Below are positions 1 to 10,999 of a stretch of DNA of 64,000 bases, in pieces. The DNA lies in contig CATQJL010000001.1 of NCBI GenBank assembly GCA_958299035.1, positions 77,273,594-77,337,593 on the forward strand, written 5' to 3'. The notes beneath the pieces are model-generated. The model saw nothing but the letters and a program-made list of their open reading frames with translations, did no database searches and was not told where the DNA came from. Each line of letters begins with the position of its first letter. Within the stretch, counting starts at the first letter, position 1. This DNA is from Cylicocyclus nassatus (Eukaryota > Nematoda > Chromadorea > Rhabditida > Strongylidae). The position numbers and the translations under genes are program-made.

Positions 1-766
1 CTGACGCAAGCTCACTTTAATGCTATGAAAAATATCATTTTAAAATCCCCAAAATCAGTAGTACCTCCACTTTCTTCTACCTACCACTGCATATTTCAAG
101 CAGTCTAATGGAAAACAATAGAAGCAATATTCTATGAATACAAATGAAATGCAAATCTCGCGTTCATCACATCGACAGATTTGAGATCGCAGAAAAACCA
201 TTGAGAACGATTTATGAATTCTTAATGTCGATGGTGGTCAAGAAATCAAATCGCATGCAAACGTCCACTTGTGAGAATTGGATAAATGGTAAAAACTGCT
301 GAATGATGAGTCAACAATATGTTCGATAAAAATTGACAAAAAAGAAAAAGAATTTATGAGAAACTAAAATCTACTAGCAAATGAGGCCAAAAAAAATTTG
401 AATTAAATAAGCAATGAGACACAGCACATAACATAGCGATAGCAATGAATTTTGAGTTCTTATGAAACTGATTGACATCATTCTGTGACAGGCACGCACG
501 AAAAATTAGTCATATTGACGTAAAACAGTAGAAAAGAATACAATATGCTAATATGCGGGGAACCGTTACTGTTAGCTCGATTTGTCATAGAAAACACATT
601 ATCTCAGATTCAGAAAATGCAAATAGGCATTGCCTATTAGGGGAAAAACGGGGTATACGCTCGATATGACAATAAATTCCAAAAAATCACCTCTAATCCT
701 CAAAACGCGTCAGAAGTCAATAAAGCGCAGCGCTAAGCTACTCCCCAGAATGTCACGTAAATCTGA
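1..766. other. AT-rich stretch, nothing recognised
   Basis: No coding region, RNA or clear repeat is supported. A gcgatagca word near 435 recalls the degenerate repeat at 3.6-4.2 kb, but a single short match is weak. Confidence 0.5.
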
Positions 767-839
767 ATGCACTTTCGAATAGAATCGAAGTCGAGTACTA
801 CCGAAAATTCTGTATTTCGCTCTAGAATTCCGCATTCAA

Positions 840-1110
840 CAAAGCACCAACGATCGATAGAGGGCGACTACGGGGCGACCGACAGGAGAGGGCGAAAGCG
901 CCCCAGACACACGATGAACGACGCACTCGCCGGGGCAGAAGGCGAATGCGCTGCAGCTCCTTGCTGCTTTTCCTGCAATGGACTGGCGGGGGGGGGGGGA
1001 GGGGATAACGATGAGCACAGCGTTGGAGAGTGCAAATTGCTTGTTCCTAAGCTGCTAGTCATCAACTTTTCCAAAAAGCAAAAGCGCCGCCGCACTTCCT
1101 CATGGCACCG
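840..1110. other. GC-rich patch with a 12-nt G tract
   Basis: This patch is much richer in G, C and CpG than its surroundings and contains an uninterrupted run of 12 G at about 988-999. Open frames exist on both strands, as expected for GC-rich DNA in an AT-rich genome, and none looks more coding than the others. It could be a 5' exon or promoter-proximal region, or a decayed GC-rich repeat. No function is assigned. Confidence 0.35.
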
Positions 1111-1159
1111 CGTAACTCCGCGAACAATTTCACATCGCTCGTAAAAAAACACTGCAGCC

Positions 1160-1999
1160 AATTCAAAGAGTACGAATTTTCAGAACTGGACTCATAAAGA
1201 AGGCTGTTAATGGGCAAAAACTGCAAAAAAAAAGACAGAGTGTGGCACACACACTGCTCATCCCATTCTATCATCAAAATTTTCTTCTCATTCCCCTCTA
1301 GGGAAGCATGGGTCGATTAGGAATGGGAAGCCCGTTAAGGTAAGCTATTATCCTACGAGTTAGAGAAATAGCAAGAAATGCAAAATGCAAGAAATATGAA
1401 GTAACAGAACATACTTGCAGAACTCAACATTGATCAAGTTCTCCAAAAACAAACGCTGCGACCTTCACCCGTAACTGCGCAGTAATTGAAAACAGAAGAA
1501 TCTTCTGTGAACCTACGTATGTAAGAACAAATTGCAGTTTCCTATTCATCGCTCACCATAGTTGACATGGTAAAGGTGAAGACTTGACTGTTCAATCCTT
1601 AGCCAAGAAATTGTTTTAGCTGTATGAGCAAAATTTGCTAGAGTAGGAAAAACTCATAGAGAAAGTGCAATCATATTCACTAAATCTAGATTAGTCAACC
1701 AAGTTACCAAAACAGAAAACCACACTTTAACACAAACGCTATTTCTCCTCTTTTGGAACGACATGAAAAACTGCAAATGCAGAGGTTTCATAAAACAGGG
1801 CCTGCGTGCTGCACTGTGCACTGATTATAGGATAGAACCAGTTCATCAGTCATCACCCAGGTTCGACAATGCGATCGAAGGACAACTCTACTGTGAGTAG
1901 ACAGCCGTCCACATTCAATGGGGACTGGTTTTGAAAATAAAGCAGTAAAGTTAGTTGGTCCAGGCTGACAGCGCAAGATTTACTAGAAGAAAGAATAAA
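1160..1999. other. Unannotated AT-rich stretch
   Basis: I see no supported gene, RNA or repeat here; short open frames are at chance level. Confidence 0.4.
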
Positions 2000-2002
2000 C
2001 TA

Positions 2003-2669
2003 CAGAGTGTCCCAATAAGATGTGCACACTGTTTGATCGTTAATAACCCTCTTGTTTTCATGTCTTTTGCCGAGCTTGAGGTACCATTCTGTAGAGCGAG
2101 GATGAACTTAAATTTACAGTATGGAGCGAATCACCAATCTCTTTCGTTACTGAAGGATCAAGGTATGAACTTTCAGCATACAACGTCATTATGGAATAAG
2201 CCTTTTGATGAAATAACCTCAAAAAATCTAAAAAGTTGTGTAGCAAGGTTTTCAGGCGTGCTGATTTCACTACATAACTTTCCAACAGTTTTTCGAGCTT
2301 TCTTGATGGTGTATTCATATTTTTGACAAACCTTGGAGATTCAGTTATTACCCTAAATCCGAAATAACTCATGAAAGAAACAGTGTACTGATTTGCAATT
2401 TTCATATCTATAATCAGCAACTTCGATTAACCCACTTCAAGAGTTTCTGGCTTGTTTGTCTTTCTTTCTAAGGCAAATTACCGCTTTCAGTAGCTTAAAA
2501 TCCTCCTCAAAATTCCTACAGTAATGAAGAGCTGCTGGTAAGTCGCCCCATACTGTAAACCTATGTTGAACCTCGCTTCAAAGAATGGTATCTCAAGCTC
2601 GGCAAAAGACATGAAAGCAAGAGAGTTATTAACAATCAAACAGTGTGCACATCTTTTTGGGACATCCTG
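2003..2669. mobile_element. Tc1/mariner-like foldback, copy 1
   Basis: Long terminal inverted repeats start at both ends with CAG(A/G)(G/A)TGTCCCAA and run inward for about 150 bp (2,003-2,150 against 2,510-2,669). They share an inner segment reading GTGCACACTGTTTGAT. A TA dinucleotide flanks each end (2,001-2,002 and 2,670-2,671), the target duplication expected for the Tc1/mariner superfamily. The about 360-bp interior carries no transposase, so the element is non-autonomous. Related copies lie at 31.9-32.6, 39.1-39.7 and 46.6-47.6 kb. Superfamily assignment is inferred from the TA duplication and the ends only. Confidence 0.7.
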
Positions 2670-2860
2670 TATACTTGAGTGGAACCAAAATGAAAAAAAA
2701 AACAACTTATTTACACAGCAAAGGTATGAGGAAGATTGATCGCTGATATAAATACCGTCAAAATCATGATCACTTGGTGAAAATGCACATCACAGTTTGT
2801 AAGATTTGCTGTAGAGCGCTCTTAACAAGGAAACAATTGCTTTTTCTCTTCGACGCTACC

Positions 2861-3155
2861 ACGGAAATAATTCAGGGGACTAAATTTGATTTCTTGGATT
2901 AGAAGTTTTCGAAACCTAAACTTTTGTTGTATAAGCTTTTTGCACTTATGATTTTGCATAAGATGTGATTCATCCTCTATTGGAAATAATTCAGGGGACT
3001 AAATTTGATTGAATGGATTAGAAATGTCTTGAAGGTTTCCACAGAATTTCGAGAAAAAAACAATTTTTACTGACAAAATCTCGAATAGGATGAATCAAAT
3101 CTTATGCAAAATCATAAGCGCAAAAAGCTTATGCAACGAGAGTATAGGTTTCAGG
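2861..3155. repeat. Combined direct and inverted local repeat
   Basis: The sequence ggaaataattcaggggacta occurs at about 2,861 and again 122 bp later. A 65-bp segment at 2,917-2,983 (ataagctttttgcacttatg and following) recurs in inverted orientation at 3,088-3,155. The arrangement suggests a partly duplicated foldback element. No flanking duplication was found. Confidence 0.6.
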
Positions 3156-3549
3156 AACTTGAAACTGTTCGGAAAACAATACAGCAGTGAGAATAAACAA
3201 AGACAAATTTTGTAGGCAAACCTCCATGAATTTGAATTCGCGTGCATCCACACAGATGAAACAGGATTTGACGGCACAAAACTCTAAACTGTCAAAAAGC
3301 AATTTTGATAATATTGACTAAAATACACTCTTCAACACAATAGAGATCCAGCCCAGCACAGCGAACAGAACGCAGCAGCCTAACCACTCTAGAACAATAT
3401 GCACCAATACCTGTCGTGCGAGCAATCACCGCGTTCTCTCTACTCCTCCTCTTCTACAGTCTCGTGCAACTCCCCACTAATAACTGCACTGTCAATAATC
3501 TGCTATAGGCAGTTTTTTGTAAGCATATTGATTCGAAACAAGTTGTCCT

Positions 3550-4170
3550 ATGCATGTGAAACCGCTGTAGCCGTGATACTCCACATGAGCGCGTATTGAC
3601 AGAAGGTTACGAGCTACTAAAATGGCGATAGCACCAGATCTGGTCACTTTAGGCGGTCGACAAACTTGAAACAAATTCTGTGCAAAAAGAAATCAATAAA
3701 ATTATCAGTTGCTAAGAAATGAAAACTTTCAAAAAGAGAAAACACAAATTAATAACCTTGCACACACATAAATTTCCGTCACAATCGCTAATAAAATGGC
3801 GATAGCAGCGGATTCGGTCATCTCATTGACAGACTTGGGAAGTATTTGTGCGAGGAAGTCAGTAAATTCATCAAATGCTAAACAACGAAGTCTACCCGAC
3901 AGAAACCACAAATTGACGATCTTCTCATTACACACATTCTGTAAAACTTTTGTAAATTGAAAAAGTTTCGAGCAATCAGATCATTGATAGCAGCAGATTT
4001 GGCCATTTCGAATAGTCAGTAAACTAGCAAAACAACTTTAAAAAACAGTAAAATCATCTCTAACGAAAAGTCACAATCTGTGCATGACACACTTCTTCTA
4101 TCGAATTTCAGTCACAATCAAAGAAGTTATGGCTACAAAAATAGCGATAGCAGCAAACATGATTCTCTAC
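3550..4170. repeat. Degenerate tandem repeat, unit 160-185 bp
   Basis: Four diverged units are marked by the shared core (aaaatgg)cgatagcagcagattyggtca, at about 3,621, 3,795, 3,986 and 4,146, giving spacings of about 174, 185 and 160 bp. Each core is followed by a region containing tgacag or agtcagtaaa and preceded by a cac-rich segment. Divergence is high, so this is an old local amplification. No coding frame is conserved between units. Confidence 0.5.
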
Positions 4171-4179
4171 AGTCATTAA

Positions 4180-5925
4180 ACTTGCAAATGCATATGAAAA
4201 AGAAAATCAGTCATGCAAAAAAAAAGAAATTATTCCAAGCTAAAGTATGAAAATAAAAAAATGCCCGATTTGGCAAATACCCAAATTTCCACAAATATAT
4301 GCACACAAAGAAAACCCTGATCTTCTTCTCGATTCATAATAGTATGATCAGAAAACAAAACTGCAAGTGAAGTGAAAGATTCGCTTACCCGCTTCACTTA
4401 CCACAAGTACTCGAAAATTCTGGAATCGGCTATCTTCCCCAGGCTTTTGTGCCTGTGCGAGTATTGATAAGAGTCTAATGCAAATACGAAAGTAAGGGAT
4501 ACATACATGCAAAAGTAAGGGATCCTTGCATTGGAACTCGTTGCCAATGCAAGGAAGAGAAAAGTGGGAAAAAAGTACAAAAACGCGGTATAAAGGTTTC
4601 TTTGAGTCACAAAAGATCAAATTCCAACGAATTAGCGCATCAAAGCGTATAAAAGATACAAGTTTCTTCTATACAACCGATAAGCATCAGAATTAGCGTA
4701 TTTCTTCCCATCTGCCCATTCATCCAGCAACCCTTTGTCAAAAGCCAGTGTGTAACGCACTAGTTCTCTCTCATCAAGCACATGCTCTTACTGACGAACA
4801 GACAAAACCGGAAATTCGTGCAGCAATTAAACAAGAGTCGAAAATTTCTGTTAGAAATCTGATACATCGCTCTGCGTAGAATTTTTTTCAATCCGCTGCA
4901 AGGTGTAGGGCGTGCTGATTTACAACCAGTCAAATCTCATTTTTCAATGGCACACAACTGCTAGTTGATGTGTGCATAAAGTATGCTAAGGGAAGAGAAA
5001 TGCATTCGAAAAAGAAAAACAGAAAATACGAGCTTCTTGAATAAACTTCTCTAAACGAATGGAGAAGCCTTACGCTGACAAACAATCCGCTTATAGAGAA
5101 GACTGACATTCCTGGAAAGGACAAAGTGCTGAACGTTCCTAGCAGAAAATGACGTGGACATTTTGACTAATGCTACCGAAAACACACGTCTACAGAACGT
5201 TTCGCACGCATACAGGATAACGAAGCCATCTAAATGCAAAAGCAAGGGGGTACGCAAACGCAGAATAGAACTCGTCAATGCTCGCGATTTCACAAAAACT
5301 TCTCACAGTTCTCGAAAGCGTTATACTGCATTTCTAGCACCTGTTTCTGAACAGACAAAAAGGAAAACCCATCTGAAAAATCCAGAAATACTAGTCGAAA
5401 TGAATTTCGCTCATAAAATCTAGTGCGAAACAGTTTATTTTAGCAAAGTACAAGAAACTCTTCGGTACACAAACGTGCTACGAATCTCTGTTTGGATGAG
5501 CTCGCGTCTGCTGTGTGCAAGAAAGAGTGCACTCGAACACTCTCGATCAGGCACACCTTCTAGAGCAAATAATTTGAGAAAACAGCTATTGATCACTGCT
5601 AGCCATAAAAAAGCCATAGATATACATAGCATATTTCGCAGCTATATGATTTTTGTAAGAATCAGAAATTTGCTGAAACAATTGTGCTATCTTACAAGAC
5701 TAAAAACGTCATACTGCGCGAATTTGATAGAAAAAATTGGCAGACTCACGCGGATGCATAGAACGGAGCTTTTACTGTCAGCAAAAATCAAATAATTTCT
5801 GGCACGAGTCCCAGATAATATCATAAGCTTCTAGAACAACACTGGCTCGAGAATGATTTGCATTTGTAACCCTAAGATATTAGACAATGAAGTGGAGCTC
5901 ATAGTTATCAGTCATAAAAAAACAT
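4180..5925. other. Unannotated stretch
   Basis: Several open frames of 60-106 codons occur on both strands, but none has supporting splice sites, recognisable motifs or a distinctive composition. One plus-strand frame at 5,154-5,423 is strongly basic; I could not connect it to a family. Confidence 0.4.
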
Positions 5926-5931
5926 TGATCA

Positions 5932-5960
5932 CAGCGGGAAGCAGCCACTGCTTCCCGCTG
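5932..5960. repeat. Perfect 13-bp hairpin, 3-nt loop
   Basis: CAGCGGGAAGCAG is followed by a CCA loop and its exact reverse complement. It is GC-rich inside AT-rich DNA. It is not followed by a T run and there is no upstream gene, so a terminator role is unsupported. It may be a very small MITE remnant. Confidence 0.7.
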
Positions 5961-6697
5961 CAAAAGTTAATATCAATAACAAGAAAAAAAACTAGTTACA
6001 ATGAAAGTCCAGCTTGATAAGCATCTATTAACAACTATTTACAGCCTATCTGCAGCAACATTCACAGCCGGAAATATATTATCACTAAACACCATAGGTG
6101 CGATAGTGTGAGAATTTGCTCACCCCCCCTTCACCCCTGAGCCGGAAACCAAGGTGACCCCCTTCACCAAAACCGACAAAAAAATCAACAGTGAGGTAAG
6201 GTTATGCCTGATAAAATGACCACGCTATCAACCTATTTGTAGGCTCTACAGTCAAGAAGCAAGTGAAGGGCAATCGTGGCATTCTTCCAGTTATGTCCTT
6301 AGACCGATTTTATGAGGACCGATTTTATGAACGGTCTGAAAAAGTGAGTATGGTCAAAATTATTGGATGGTACACAAGTGCAAAACTGAGGTTTTTGCAG
6401 GCGTAATGTTCGAGAAGGAAAGGTTATACAACGCTTGTCACTTGCTTCATACGAATTTGCCGTTTCATGCTTTGTAATTTAATGAAAATATTGAAACATG
6501 ACGACTATCAACTATTGTGAGGCCATCAGAAGTTGTAATGAAAGTGGTTCTGAGAAGTGTGATGATAGGAAGTATCAAAAATTATGAATGATGAAGCACG
6601 TAGAAAGAAGTAAAATATTGTCTGCCCAGGAAACTCTGAAAGATACAGTAAAATTATTGCATGTATAAATGGCCATTCTTGGTAAATGTGCACGTAA

Positions 6698-6910
6698 ATG
6701 ATAAGAAGGAAACACACGGGAGCAGGATTGGAACCTTCTCGTTATCTTCTAAAGAAGGCATTGGATGACAATGGAAGAAACAAGGACAGGAAAATCGGAA
6801 CGCCTGACTGCCACGGAAAATTTATTCCGCTGAAGACTACTGGACACTGCGTAATACTGAACTTGTTAACTTCGGCAATTGGAAAAATTAGGGTTGTTGA
6901 AACAAAGTGA
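6698..6910 (+). CDS. 70-codon ORF in left palindrome arm
   Basis: This ATG-started frame (begins MIRRKHTGAGLEPS, ends GKIRVVETK) lies in the left arm and is mirrored at 7,848-8,060. The copies differ by one residue (Tyr16 to Cys). It is basic, has no signal peptide or membrane segment, and matches no family I recognise. Because the whole inner arm is nearly identical between copies, conservation of this frame does not by itself show selection on a protein. It may simply be an open frame inside a non-autonomous element. Confidence 0.2.
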   Translation: MIRRKHTGAGLEPSRYLLKKALDDNGRNKDRKIGTPDCHGKFIPLKTTGHCVILNLLTSAIGKIRVVETK

Positions 6911-7033
6911 GGTTGTAACTACTTCTTGTTTAAATTTAGATTTAGCATAGGAGATATTTGTACGAAAATTGTTTGTGTATCGGAAAGGAGGGAGAAGATT
7001 TATGGGCAAAATTTGAAAAAATTCAATCAAAAA

Positions 7034-7330
7034 TTCATAACGTTTGTAGATGAACAGCTAGTACAAGGAAATGCTCACCATTGAAACCGTTTCTTCCTCT
7101 GCTTTCAGAAAATATATAGTTTGTCTGGGATCCGTTGAAAAAAGTGCGTGGTGAAGGGGGTGCCTAGAGATTTTTGGAGATTTTCGAGTTTTCAACATTA
7201 AAAAATTCATAACTTCTGTAGATGAACAGCTAGTGCAAGGAGATGCTCACCATTAGAACCGTCTCATTCTCCGCTTTCAGAAAATATATAGTTTGTAAGG
7301 GATCCCTTGCAAAAAGTGCCTGGTGAAGGG
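7034..7330. repeat. Two 172-bp direct repeats inside left arm
   Basis: The segment attcataacktytgtagatg and the following ~120 bp occur at about 7,034 and again at about 7,206. Each copy continues through gaacagctagt, caccatt and gaaaatatatagtttgt and ends in a ggtgaaggggg block. The same pair is mirrored in the right arm at about 7,430-7,730. This subterminal duplication is part of the element's architecture. Confidence 0.75.
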
Positions 7331-7847
7331 GGGGGTGAGAATTTTATAACGGGAGTTCTCAGGTAGACGTCTTTTTACAATGATGAAAAGGCCTCTGCCT
7401 GAGAACTCCCGTTATAAAATTCTCACCCCCCCTTCACCAGGCACTTTTTGCAAGGGATCCCTTACAAACTATATATTTTCTGAAAGCGGAGAATGAGACG
7501 GTTCTAATGGTGAGCATCTCCTTGTACTAGCTGTTCATCTACAGAAGTTATGAATTTTTTTATGTTGAAAACTCGAAAATCTCCAAAAATCTCTAGGCAC
7601 CCCCTTCACCACGCACTTTTTTCAACGGATCCCAGACAAACTATATATTTTCTGAAAGCAGAGGAAGAAACGGTTTCAATGGTGAGCATTTCCTTGTACT
7701 AGCTGTTCATCTACAAACGTTATGAATTTTTAATTGAATTTTCAAATTTTGCCCATAAATCTTCTCCCTCCTTTCCGATACACAAACAATTTTCGTACAA
7801 ATATCTCCTATGCTAAATCTAAATTTAAACAAGAAGTAGTTACAACC

Positions 7848-8060
7848 TCACTTTGTTTCAACAACCCTAATTTTTCCAATTGCCGAAGTTAACAAGTTCA
7901 GTATTACGCAGTGTCCAGTAGTCTTCAGCGGAATAAATTTTCCGTGGCAGTCAGGCGTTCCGATTTTCCTGTCCTTGTTTCTTCCATTGTCATCCAATGC
8001 CTTCTTTAGAAGACAACGAGAAGGTTCCAATCCTGCTCCCGTGTGTTTCCTTCTTATCAT
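7848..8060 (-). CDS. 70-codon ORF in right palindrome arm
   Basis: Mirror copy of the left-arm frame at 6,698-6,910, differing by one residue. Its ATG lies four bases from the 206-bp insertion at 8,065-8,270, so sequence upstream of the start differs completely between the two copies. Product unknown; the coding status is doubtful for the reason given for the left copy. Confidence 0.2.
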   Translation of the reverse strand: MIRRKHTGAGLEPSRCLLKKALDDNGRNKDRKIGTPDCHGKFIPLKTTGHCVILNLLTSAIGKIRVVETK

Positions 8061-8064
8061 TTAC

Positions 8065-8270
8065 AAGGCTTTTCAACCTGAGAGTCGCAAGTTTCGCTTG
8101 CGCGGCTCCTCCAACGCGGCCGCCTCGCTCAGGCCGCGCGCGGCGTTTGCTGCGTATCGCCCGGATTTCGCCAAGCTTCAGTCGACGCGCAGCCAGTGCC
8201 ACGAACGCTGCGCGGACCTAAGCGTGGCGTCCTAGCGGGGCGGGTGGGACACTCAGGGTGTAAAGCCCTG
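8065..8270. mobile_element. 206-bp GC-rich MITE inside the right arm
   Basis: Imperfect terminal inverted repeats (left AAGGCTTTTCAACCTGAGAG; right end, read inward, CAGGGCTTTACACCCTGAG) bound a GC-rich insert. The uninterrupted left arm reads atcattTACgtgcac at the equivalent position, while here TAC appears on both sides (8,062-8,064 and 8,271-8,273). The palindrome therefore supplies its own empty site and shows a 3-bp target duplication. That length fits PIF/Harbinger-type insertion, although TAC is not the classical TWA. Confidence 0.8.
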
Positions 8271-8780
8271 TACGTGCACATTTACCAAGAATGGCCATTT
8301 ATACATGCAATAATTTTACTGTATCTTTCAGAGTTTCCTGGGCAGACAATATTTTACTTCTTTCTACGTGCTTCATCATTCATAATTTTTGATACTTCCT
8401 ATCATCACACTTCTCAGAACCACTTTCTATTACAACTTCTGATGGCCTCACAACAGTTGATAGTCGTCATCTTTCAATATTTTCATTAAATTACAAAGCA
8501 TGAAACGGCAACATTAAGACAAGAATATAGTCATCGGTCGGTCCGGTCCTTCATCCCATATTCGTATGAAGCAAGTGACAAGCGTTGTATAACCTTTCCT
8601 TCTCGAACAACGCCTGCAAAAACCTCAGTTTTGCACTTGTGTACCATCCAATAATTTTGACCACACTCACTTTTTCAGACCGTTTATAAAATCGGTCCTC
8701 ATAAAATGAGGTTGTGAAAGGAACGATGCCGTTCCTGGCGGCGCGTTGTGTGTAATTGCACACCCACATTCACACACGCA

Positions 8781-8890
8781 CTCACCCCCCCCCCCCCAAC
8801 CCCCCCCCCCCCCCCGTCCCACCCCTTCTGACCCCCTTCACCCTGGAGGGGCTGCGACCACCGTGACCCCCTTCACCCTGGAGAGGTCAT
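8781..8890. repeat. C-homopolymer region at outer end of right arm
   Basis: Two C runs of about 13 and 16 nt are separated by AA at about 8,785-8,815, followed by two copies of gacccccttcaccctggag. The left arm counterpart at 6,120-6,170 is shorter, so the tract has expanded or been misread on one side. Confidence 0.6.
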
Positions 8891-8909
8891 TCTCACCTTA
8901 TCGCACCTA

Positions 8910-9480
8910 TGCTAAACACGATCGATTAAAAGGTCCTAACCTCACTACATTATTTGCAATTGGTTTTGTGTGACTCAAAAATACAAAATAGGAACATAAA
9001 TAGAAATAAAACATTGCCACTGTTGCTTACAGGTATCATCGTTTAGCGAGGTCGCTAGACCGGATATCAAAACATACCCTGCCAGCAAAGCAATAACTCC
9101 CTTGCAAGCATGGTATTTGAGCCATTCGTAAAAATTGGCGACAAAAAAAAAAACAATAATATGAATGAAGCCCTCAGTGAACAATAATATGGATTAGTCA
9201 AACTATAAATGTAGTAAGAAATTCTAGAAACTCAATAAATCAAGTGTACACGAAGTTCCCCCAACTCGTTCAAAACAAAAACAACAGCCCAACTGGCTTG
9301 AAGCCTCTTTCAACAAAAACTGCTTGCGTAAAATCTCTAAAATCAATCAGTACTCATCTTTTACTAGTCATTCCGGTTAATGGCTACGTCAAATCACATC
9401 AATTAATCACTCAATTTCCTTTAATAATGCCATAAATCCTCACCTCAAATGCGGCGGTAACAGGACAACAGGTGTCGTCG
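8910..9480. other. Unannotated stretch
   Basis: No gene or repeat is supported between the palindrome and the primer-like sequence. Confidence 0.4.
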
Positions 9481-9505
9481 AAGCAGTGGTATCAACGCAG
9501 AGTAC
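9481..9505 (+). other. Exact match to SMART cDNA/PCR primer
   Basis: Twenty-five consecutive bases, beginning AAGCAGTGGTATC and ending CAGAGTAC, match from memory the template-switch/PCR oligonucleotide used in SMART cDNA amplification. An exact 25-mer match by chance in 64 kb is negligible. It lies in the interior of the window with ordinary sequence on both sides. The most economical reading is an adapter-containing read merged into the assembly, so the junction between 9,480 and 9,506 should be treated as suspect. Confidence 0.85.
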
Positions 9506-9993
9506 TCGTGGCTCAATGGTCCTTGAGCTGAGAAAATTGCATTCGACACTCGAATCTGGAAAAAAGGATTTGCGGATTTCATTTCACATCGCATAGACAA
9601 CGACAAAAAATTCGCGAGCATGGATAAAGGAGAAAATATAGGAGCGATATATAGTTACAAATTGAATTTGGAACTACGAACGTGCCAAATAAGGCAATCT
9701 TCTGCTCGAGAATAGTAAATAAAAACTTCTTCGTCTTGATGAACCCATTTCGGTAGTGAAAAGTGCGAATCTTAATTCAAATCGCGTGCACTCAACAACG
9801 ACGCAGAGCCGCTGACACGTCAAAGCGACCGCGCGAACATTGCACGCTACATTAAGAATCGCACTTTGCATATTTTGTGGGGGTCTTCAACCAGAAAACG
9901 ATTTTGTGGATTAGCTTTGGCACGTATCGATTCGATTCTTTGTCTGAGAACGAAAAAGGGCCTACCAAATTTTGTTCAAAGTGATTCTACTTT
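9506..9993. other. Unannotated stretch after the primer match
   Basis: No coding exon is evident. If the primer match marks a chimaeric join, this sequence may not truly follow 9,480. Confidence 0.4.
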
Positions 9994-10711
9994 TAGGGCC
10001 GCATGCACTAACATACCCGCGGGGAGGCGATCGCAGCTTATAAGAAAGCTTTATATTTCGAAACTCCAGATACCTGGATTTCACGTTGTGTACATATCCG
10101 TAAGTATTCCTACTACCCTTCACTATGAACATGTTGAACAGGAGCGAGAAGCTATACGAACCGCATTTTCCAGCTTTTGTATGATCCCTGATGATCCCCG
10201 GCGCTTTTCTTTAAAGTCATTTTTCTTTCTCCGAAGTCAACGAAAAACCTCCAAAGTTGTGCAGATTATCTAAACCGACACTGCTAAGCATGTTGCTGAT
10301 AAGAACAAATGATGTTTTAAAGTCGTGAAATTTTCGATGATCCACAGGTCGAAATTTGAGGTTTACCGAAAAATTCAACTTTTCAAAAACTCATTTGTTC
10401 TCCTCAGCAACATGCTTAGCACTGTTGTGTCAGATGATCTGCACAACTTTGGAAGTGTTTCGTTAACTTCGGAGAAAGAAAAATGAATTTAAAGAAAAGC
10501 GCCGGGGATCATCAGTGATCATACAAAAGCTGGAAAATGCGGTTCGTGCAGCTTCTCGCTCCTGTTCAACATGTTCATAGTGGAGCGTAGTAGGAATACT
10601 TACGGATAGGTACACAATGTGAAATCCAGGTATCTGGAGTTTCGAAATATAAAGCTTTCTTCTAAGCTGCGATTCCCTCCTCAGCGGGGAGGTTAGTGCA
10701 TGCGGCCCTTA
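9994..10711. mobile_element. 718-bp foldback transposon
   Basis: Arms of about 330-340 bp (9,994-10,330 and 10,400-10,711) are inverted copies with high identity. The outer ends read AGGGCCGCATGCACTAAC and its reverse complement. The short centre contains the aaattttcgatgatccac segment. A TA dinucleotide sits at each outer edge, but the target duplication cannot be fixed. A 135-codon plus-strand frame falls in the left arm and is explained by the element. No transposase is present. Confidence 0.8.
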
Positions 10712-10999
10712 GTTTTCGCTAAACACTTCTATAATGTAAGTTCAGAATCATTCTAGAGGCATCTCCACATCATTAGTAAGATACGTTGTTAAGAATTACA
10801 TGTGGGATATTGTTTAAAATCCAAAATGGCGTGATGGGCATCACAATTTTTCTTTCAAAAAAATGTCAACTTGGTAGCACTGCACTTTGCTTCAAAAACA
10901 CGAATGTCATCGAATTTTGCAGAAGAGGAATTGAATGGGAAGGGAGAGAGGGGGGAGAGAGCTAACCAGCTGCGTCACACCCGCCTGTGTGTCGAAGCT

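Larger units (their letters stand above)
6105..8905. mobile_element. Giant foldback palindrome, about 2.8 kb
   Basis: The left arm (about 6,105-7,376) and right arm (about 7,386-8,905) are inverted copies of each other, separated by a loop of about 9 nt (acaatgatg). The inner kilobase is nearly identical. The outer 250 bp, near 6,105-6,350 and 8,650-8,905, is clearly diverged and full of C runs. Each arm has its own terminal inverted signature: an outer gtgagaatt plus C-rich cacccccccttcacc and a matching inner end at 7,320-7,350, so each arm resembles a TIR element of about 1.2 kb and the locus resembles a head-to-head pair. The right arm carries a 206-bp insertion (8,065-8,270) and an extra stretch of about 49 nt near 8,509-8,558. 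No transposase is visible. Confidence 0.85.

Noticed and set aside
6698..8060. Assembly fold-back artefact as the sole origin of the 2.8-kb palindrome
   Set aside because: The arms differ by a transposon with its own target duplication, a 49-nt block and diverged outer ends, which a single-molecule artefact would not produce. An artefact at the exact centre is still possible and is listed for checking.
9866..10273. 135-codon plus-strand frame
   Set aside because: Most of it lies in the left arm of the 718-bp foldback; the right arm does not keep the frame open.
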